Shown here piece by piece: positions 43,043 through 45,453 of a DNA stretch of 45,453 nt. Position 1 is the stretch's first letter. Every line of letters starts with the position of its first letter. The stretch comes from a bacterium. GTDB taxonomy: Bacteria; Actinomycetota; Acidimicrobiia; Spongiisociales; Spongiisociaceae. The stretch spans positions 1 through 45,453 of the forward strand of contig JAPPGV010000148.1 of assembly GCA_028821235.1 (NCBI GenBank), in the 5' to 3' direction. A model generated the notes under the pieces. It saw nothing but the letters and a program-made list of their open reading frames with translations. It made no database searches and was not told where the DNA came from. Both the position numbers and the translations under genes were made by a program.

Positions 43043-43888
43043 GTGGCGACCGATGTCGAATGGCTTGAGGAGAACTCGCTACGTGATCCCGTAGCGGTAC
43101 TGGCCTTCGAGGGCTGGAATGACGCCTCCGACGCCGCCACCCGGGTGCTCTACTACCTCATGGAGCACCACGACGTCACTCCGCTGGCCCGGCTGGATCT
43201 CGAGGACTACGTCAACTACCAGGAGTCCCGGCCGCTGGTCACGCTGGAGGGGCGGTTACGGAGCATCCGCTGGCCCACGGTCGGCTTCTTCGGTCTCGCC
43301 ATTCCCGATCACTCCCATGACCTGGTGCTGATCCTCGGAGAGGAGCCGCACCTGCGGTGGCGCCGGTTCTGTATCGATGTCGCTTCCGTGCTCCGGCAGC
43401 TGGGAGTCCACCAGGCCGTGGCCCTCGGAGCGTTCGTCGGCGAGATCGCCCATACGCTCCCGGTGCCGATCTTCGGGAGCTCCTCGGATCCCAACTTCGC
43501 CGACCGGTTCGGATTGCACGCCTCCGCCTACGAGGGGCCGACCGGCATCACCGGGGTCATCACCAAGGCGCTCGAGGACGAGGGCATCGAGGCGGCGAGC
43601 ATGTGGGCCGGCATACCCCATTACCTGGCGGCCAACCCCAGCCCGACCGGCACCCGGGCGCTCCTGTACGCGCTCGGCGACGTGATCGGCCAACGCTTCG
43701 ACGTCACGGAGCTGGACGAGGAGGTGGCCGACTACGAGGCGCGGGTGCAGGAGGCGATCGCCGGTTCCAGCGAGCTGGTCGGGTACGTCCGGGGCCTGGA
43801 GGAGGAGAGCGAGAAGCGCGCCATATCGCTGACCGGCAGCCGCCGGCTGGTGGAGGAGATCGAGCGCTTCCTGCGCAACCCCAACTAG
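43043..43888 (+). CDS. PAC2 family protein (proteasome-assembly-chaperone 2-like)
   Basis: 281 residues, a phosphorylase-like α/β fold. PVAVLAFEGWNDASDAATRVL at the N-terminus and VALGAFVGEIAHTLPVP in the middle are typical of the bacterial PAC2/DUF75 group, widespread in Actinomycetota. Its function in bacteria is unsettled. GTG at 43043 is the start, after a ~40-base gap from copA. The C-terminal ~60 residues are helical and charged. Confidence 0.88.
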   Translation: MATDVEWLEENSLRDPVAVLAFEGWNDASDAATRVLYYLMEHHDVTPLARLDLEDYVNYQESRPLVTLEGRLRSIRWPTVGFFGLAIPDHSHDLVLILGEEPHLRWRRFCIDVASVLRQLGVHQAVALGAFVGEIAHTLPVPIFGSSSDPNFADRFGLHASAYEGPTGITGVITKALEDEGIEAASMWAGIPHYLAANPSPTGTRALLYALGDVIGQRFDVTELDEEVADYEARVQEAIAGSSELVGYVRGLEEESEKRAISLTGSRRLVEEIERFLRNPN

Positions 43889-43986
43889 TGGAGTCACCTT
43901 GTCAGGGGGTGAGAATCCCGCCGAAGGGGGTCACCTGCCGTGCTGTGGCGGTAGCCGGTCACCAGTTCGATCGACAGTGTGGACGG

Positions 43987-44169
43987 TCACCGCAGCACCG
44001 CGATTATCGCACCGCCGACCACAGTCACCCAGCCGACGATCCATAGCGTCTGGCTGTGGATGTCCTTGCGGAGGTCGGCGACGGCCTGGGCGATCCTCGA
44101 GACCATCCGGGCTTCAACGGCTTCGTCCTTGGTATCCACTAGCGACTCGGTAACTGTCTGGTTGGTCAC
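43987..44169 (-). CDS. Small membrane protein with coiled-coil N-terminus
   Basis: 60 residues: a charged amphipathic helix (about 10-38) and a single C-terminal membrane segment (TLWIVGWVTVVGGAIIAVL). GTG at 44169 has GGAAGGGAAG upstream. The layout recalls small DUF1640/CCDC90-like proteins; no enzyme function is implied. A perfect 12-bp palindrome lies ~30 bases upstream. The 98 bases between the PAC2 stop and this gene contain no gene. Confidence 0.6.
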   Translation of the reverse strand: MTNQTVTESLVDTKDEAVEARMVSRIAQAVADLRKDIHSQTLWIVGWVTVVGGAIIAVLR

Positions 44170-44199
44170 GTTCTTCCCTTCCAGTGCTGACTTACCTAC

Positions 44200-44211
44200 T
44201 GTAACGTTACA
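44200..44211. promoter_or_regulatory. Perfect 12-bp palindrome TGTAACGTTACA
   Basis: It lies upstream of the small membrane protein gene and overlaps a plausible promoter. Perfect symmetry with A/T-rich half-sites fits a TetR-type or other dimeric regulator site. No regulator gene is close by. Confidence 0.45.
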
Positions 44212-44304
44212 CGTCGTGGAAGGCTAGGGGTGTGCTGACCGGGTTCATTCGCATCGGGCGATCTCGATACCGCAGGCCATGTCCACAGCGGTTCCGGCGT
44301 CGCG

Positions 44305-44598
44305 TTAGAGCCAGATCAGGGTGACGAGGCCGATTCCCACGCAGTAGAGGGCGAACGGCATGAGGCTCCGGCGGGCGAGGCGATCGATCAGGAACTTGAT
44401 GGCCCAGTATCCGCGTACGCCCGCCACCAGCGTCCCGATCACCAGCTCGATCGACATGCTCGAGGCCGAGCCCAGGTTGATGAACTCCCGCAGGCCGGCG
44501 CCGAGGATCGCCGGGATGGCGATGATGAAGCCGAACCGCCCGGATTCCTCGGGCGACAGTCCCCTCAGGAGCCGCGGTTTACATCTAGTGAGTTCCAT
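44305..44598 (-). pseudogene. Undecaprenyl-diphosphatase (UppP/BacA), C-terminal fragment
   Basis: 97 residues that match only the last third of UppP: LRGLSPEESGRFGFIIAIPAI followed by hydrophobic helices to the C-terminus. A complete enzyme has ~260-280 residues with the catalytic ExxxE and PGTSRSG motifs, both missing here. The residues before LRGLSPEES (MELTRCKPRL) do not fit the family, so the gene is broken near 44580. It cannot have the phosphatase activity as it stands. Confidence 0.75.
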
Positions 44599-44670
44599 CT
44601 ACCGTATGGGTTAGCCAGCCGGTCCGGCTAGTAGGCGTGAGCCGAATGCAGCCGACATACCGCTGGCGAC

Positions 44671-44704
44671 GGGACCCCGGAACGCACGGGGTCCCATTTG
44701 TTTA
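44671..44704 (+). terminator. Intrinsic terminator
   Basis: A 9-bp GC-rich perfect stem (GGGACCCCG with CGGGGTCCC, loop GAACGCA) is followed on the plus strand by ATTTGTTT. No plus-strand gene ends just upstream, so the transcript it ends is not identified. Confidence 0.7.
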
Positions 44705-45327
44705 CCAGCAGCCGCTCGCTAGTCGTCTGAGCACGAGCCAGCGGTGGGCCGAGGTATCTGTGCCGGTTCGGCCCTGACAAGCGGCTTCGTCTATCCGAGC
44801 TCCACCCCCGCACGGCCTTCAGGCTGTACGTCCGAACCGTCAGGTATCTTCGCGCCCGTCCGCCGAGGCCTCGAAGGCTAACTCGGCCATGAGGTGGCGC
44901 GTCCCCACAGCGCACGCTGAGGACTTCGACGGCCGTTCGAGATGGACCGGATCCACCCCCTTGTCGACGGCGGCGATCCGGCGCGTGTTAGCCGGCCGAC
45001 GTGGAACGGACTCTCGGACTTCGCGGCCGGTTTCGGGCCGGTCTCGACATCGACCCGTCCGAGGCGGCGGGGGCGCGCATACGTATCGTTCCGACATAGC
45101 GGACCAGCAACTGTCTGCTGTTCCGTGATGGGTGGTAGCGGTGCCCAAGACATTGCTGGACATAGTCGCGCTGAGAGCGGTGTCGTCGTCGGCCAGAGTC
45201 TCTCAACTTCCCGCTATGTGCGGTTGCTGGAGCCTGGTATAGTTTCTCCATCATATCGCCGTGGTTGGAGTTTCCATCCACGAATGAAGCCGCCGGTGGC
45301 GTGTTTAAGCGTCACCGTATGTCTTCG
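44705..45327. other. Unassigned stretch near the contig end
   Basis: No frame longer than ~150 codons, and none looks like a known protein. The plus-strand translation around 45000-45100 (GLDIDPSEAAGARIRIVPT) is somewhat protein-like but is broken by stops on both sides. It may be a decayed gene. I see no RNA gene. Confidence 0.4.
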
Positions 45328-45453
45328 CCGGGGGGCCCCCCAACCCCCCCCCCCCCCCGTTTGGGGGGGGGGGCCCGCGGGTGGTGGGGGGCACCCCGGT
45401 CTTTATTTTAATTTGTGAGATTTAAAAAAAAATGAAATTTTGGATTAAAAAGG
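45328..45453. other. Low-complexity contig end, probable artefact
   Basis: Runs of C and G of up to ~15 bases are followed by AT-rich A/T runs, against a high-GC background. This is typical of a low-quality contig terminus. No feature should be called here. Confidence 0.8.

Noticed and set aside
43895-43970. Cobalamin-riboswitch or group II intron-like GTGAGAATCCCGCC
   Set aside because: Only a short resemblance. No B12 box, domain V or intron-encoded protein is visible.

Overview
The window is a high-GC bacterial chromosome segment that reads as Actinomycetota. Supporting signs are the eno–ftsB–DUF501 cluster, the rpsF–ssb–rpsR–rplI–dnaB cluster, a 13E12/DUF222-type HNH protein, a geranylgeranyl-reductase-like flavoprotein, a PAC2 protein, and frequent GTG starts with overlapping genes. 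An uncultured Acidimicrobiia-like lineage is my best guess, but nothing here fixes the class. No rRNA, CRISPR array, prophage or transposase gene is visible. The final ~125 bases are homopolymer and AT-rich sequence unlike the rest and look like contig-end artefact.

Layout. 1-2500: tRNA-Leu(TAA), DUF501, FtsB/DivIC and enolase, all on the minus strand. 2680-4530: an HNH endonuclease-like gene (+), then a minus-strand tRNA-like gene with an unusual 8/4 acceptor/T-stem layout, preceded by a 13-bp hairpin. 4530-15217: a minus-strand run of MazG (fused to a methylase-like domain), a PpiC-type lipoprotein foldase, Mfd, an NAD-dependent epimerase/reductase, PgsA, glycerol kinase, peptidyl-tRNA hydrolase and ribosomal L25. 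15336-17748: a purine-salvage pair (adenine deaminase and NCS2 permease). 17947-24566: an orphan UgpC/MalK-type ATPase, a geranylgeranyl-reductase-like flavoprotein, a frameshifted nucleotidyltransferase with its partner gene, and modABC for molybdate uptake. 24635-30071 (+): a formyl-THF cyclo-ligase-like protein, a glutaminyl cyclase lipoprotein, and the S6–SSB–S18–L9–DnaB cluster. 30253-36097: a DRG-type GTPase (-), an MBL hydrolase and a small-protein/retropepsin pair (+), then Lnt, ROK kinase and a LiaF-like membrane protein (-). 36343-43888 (+): inositol monophosphatase family, a DUF695-like protein, M3 oligopeptidase, copper chaperone plus CopA, and PAC2; a small Cys-rich gene lies on the opposite strand. 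43987-45453: a small membrane protein, an uppP fragment, a terminator, unassigned sequence and the artefactual end.

Main points of interest. (1) The tRNA-like gene at 4166-4256 has a long variable arm, an 8-bp acceptor stem over a 4-bp T stem, anticodon CAG and discriminator G. This resembles the published 8/4 'allo-tRNA' class and could, if charged with serine, misread leucine CUG codons. (2) A family of ~167-bp elements, bounded by TAGTGGTCTGTCTG and CCACTA-type inverted ends with TA at the boundary, occurs four times plus one remnant. Two copies supply the stop codon of the adjacent gene (dnaB, glpK). (3) Lnt has Ser where the catalytic Cys is expected. (4) copZ looks like a tandem duplicate of the first copA domain. 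(5) A 12-codon leader ORF overlaps the dnaB start.
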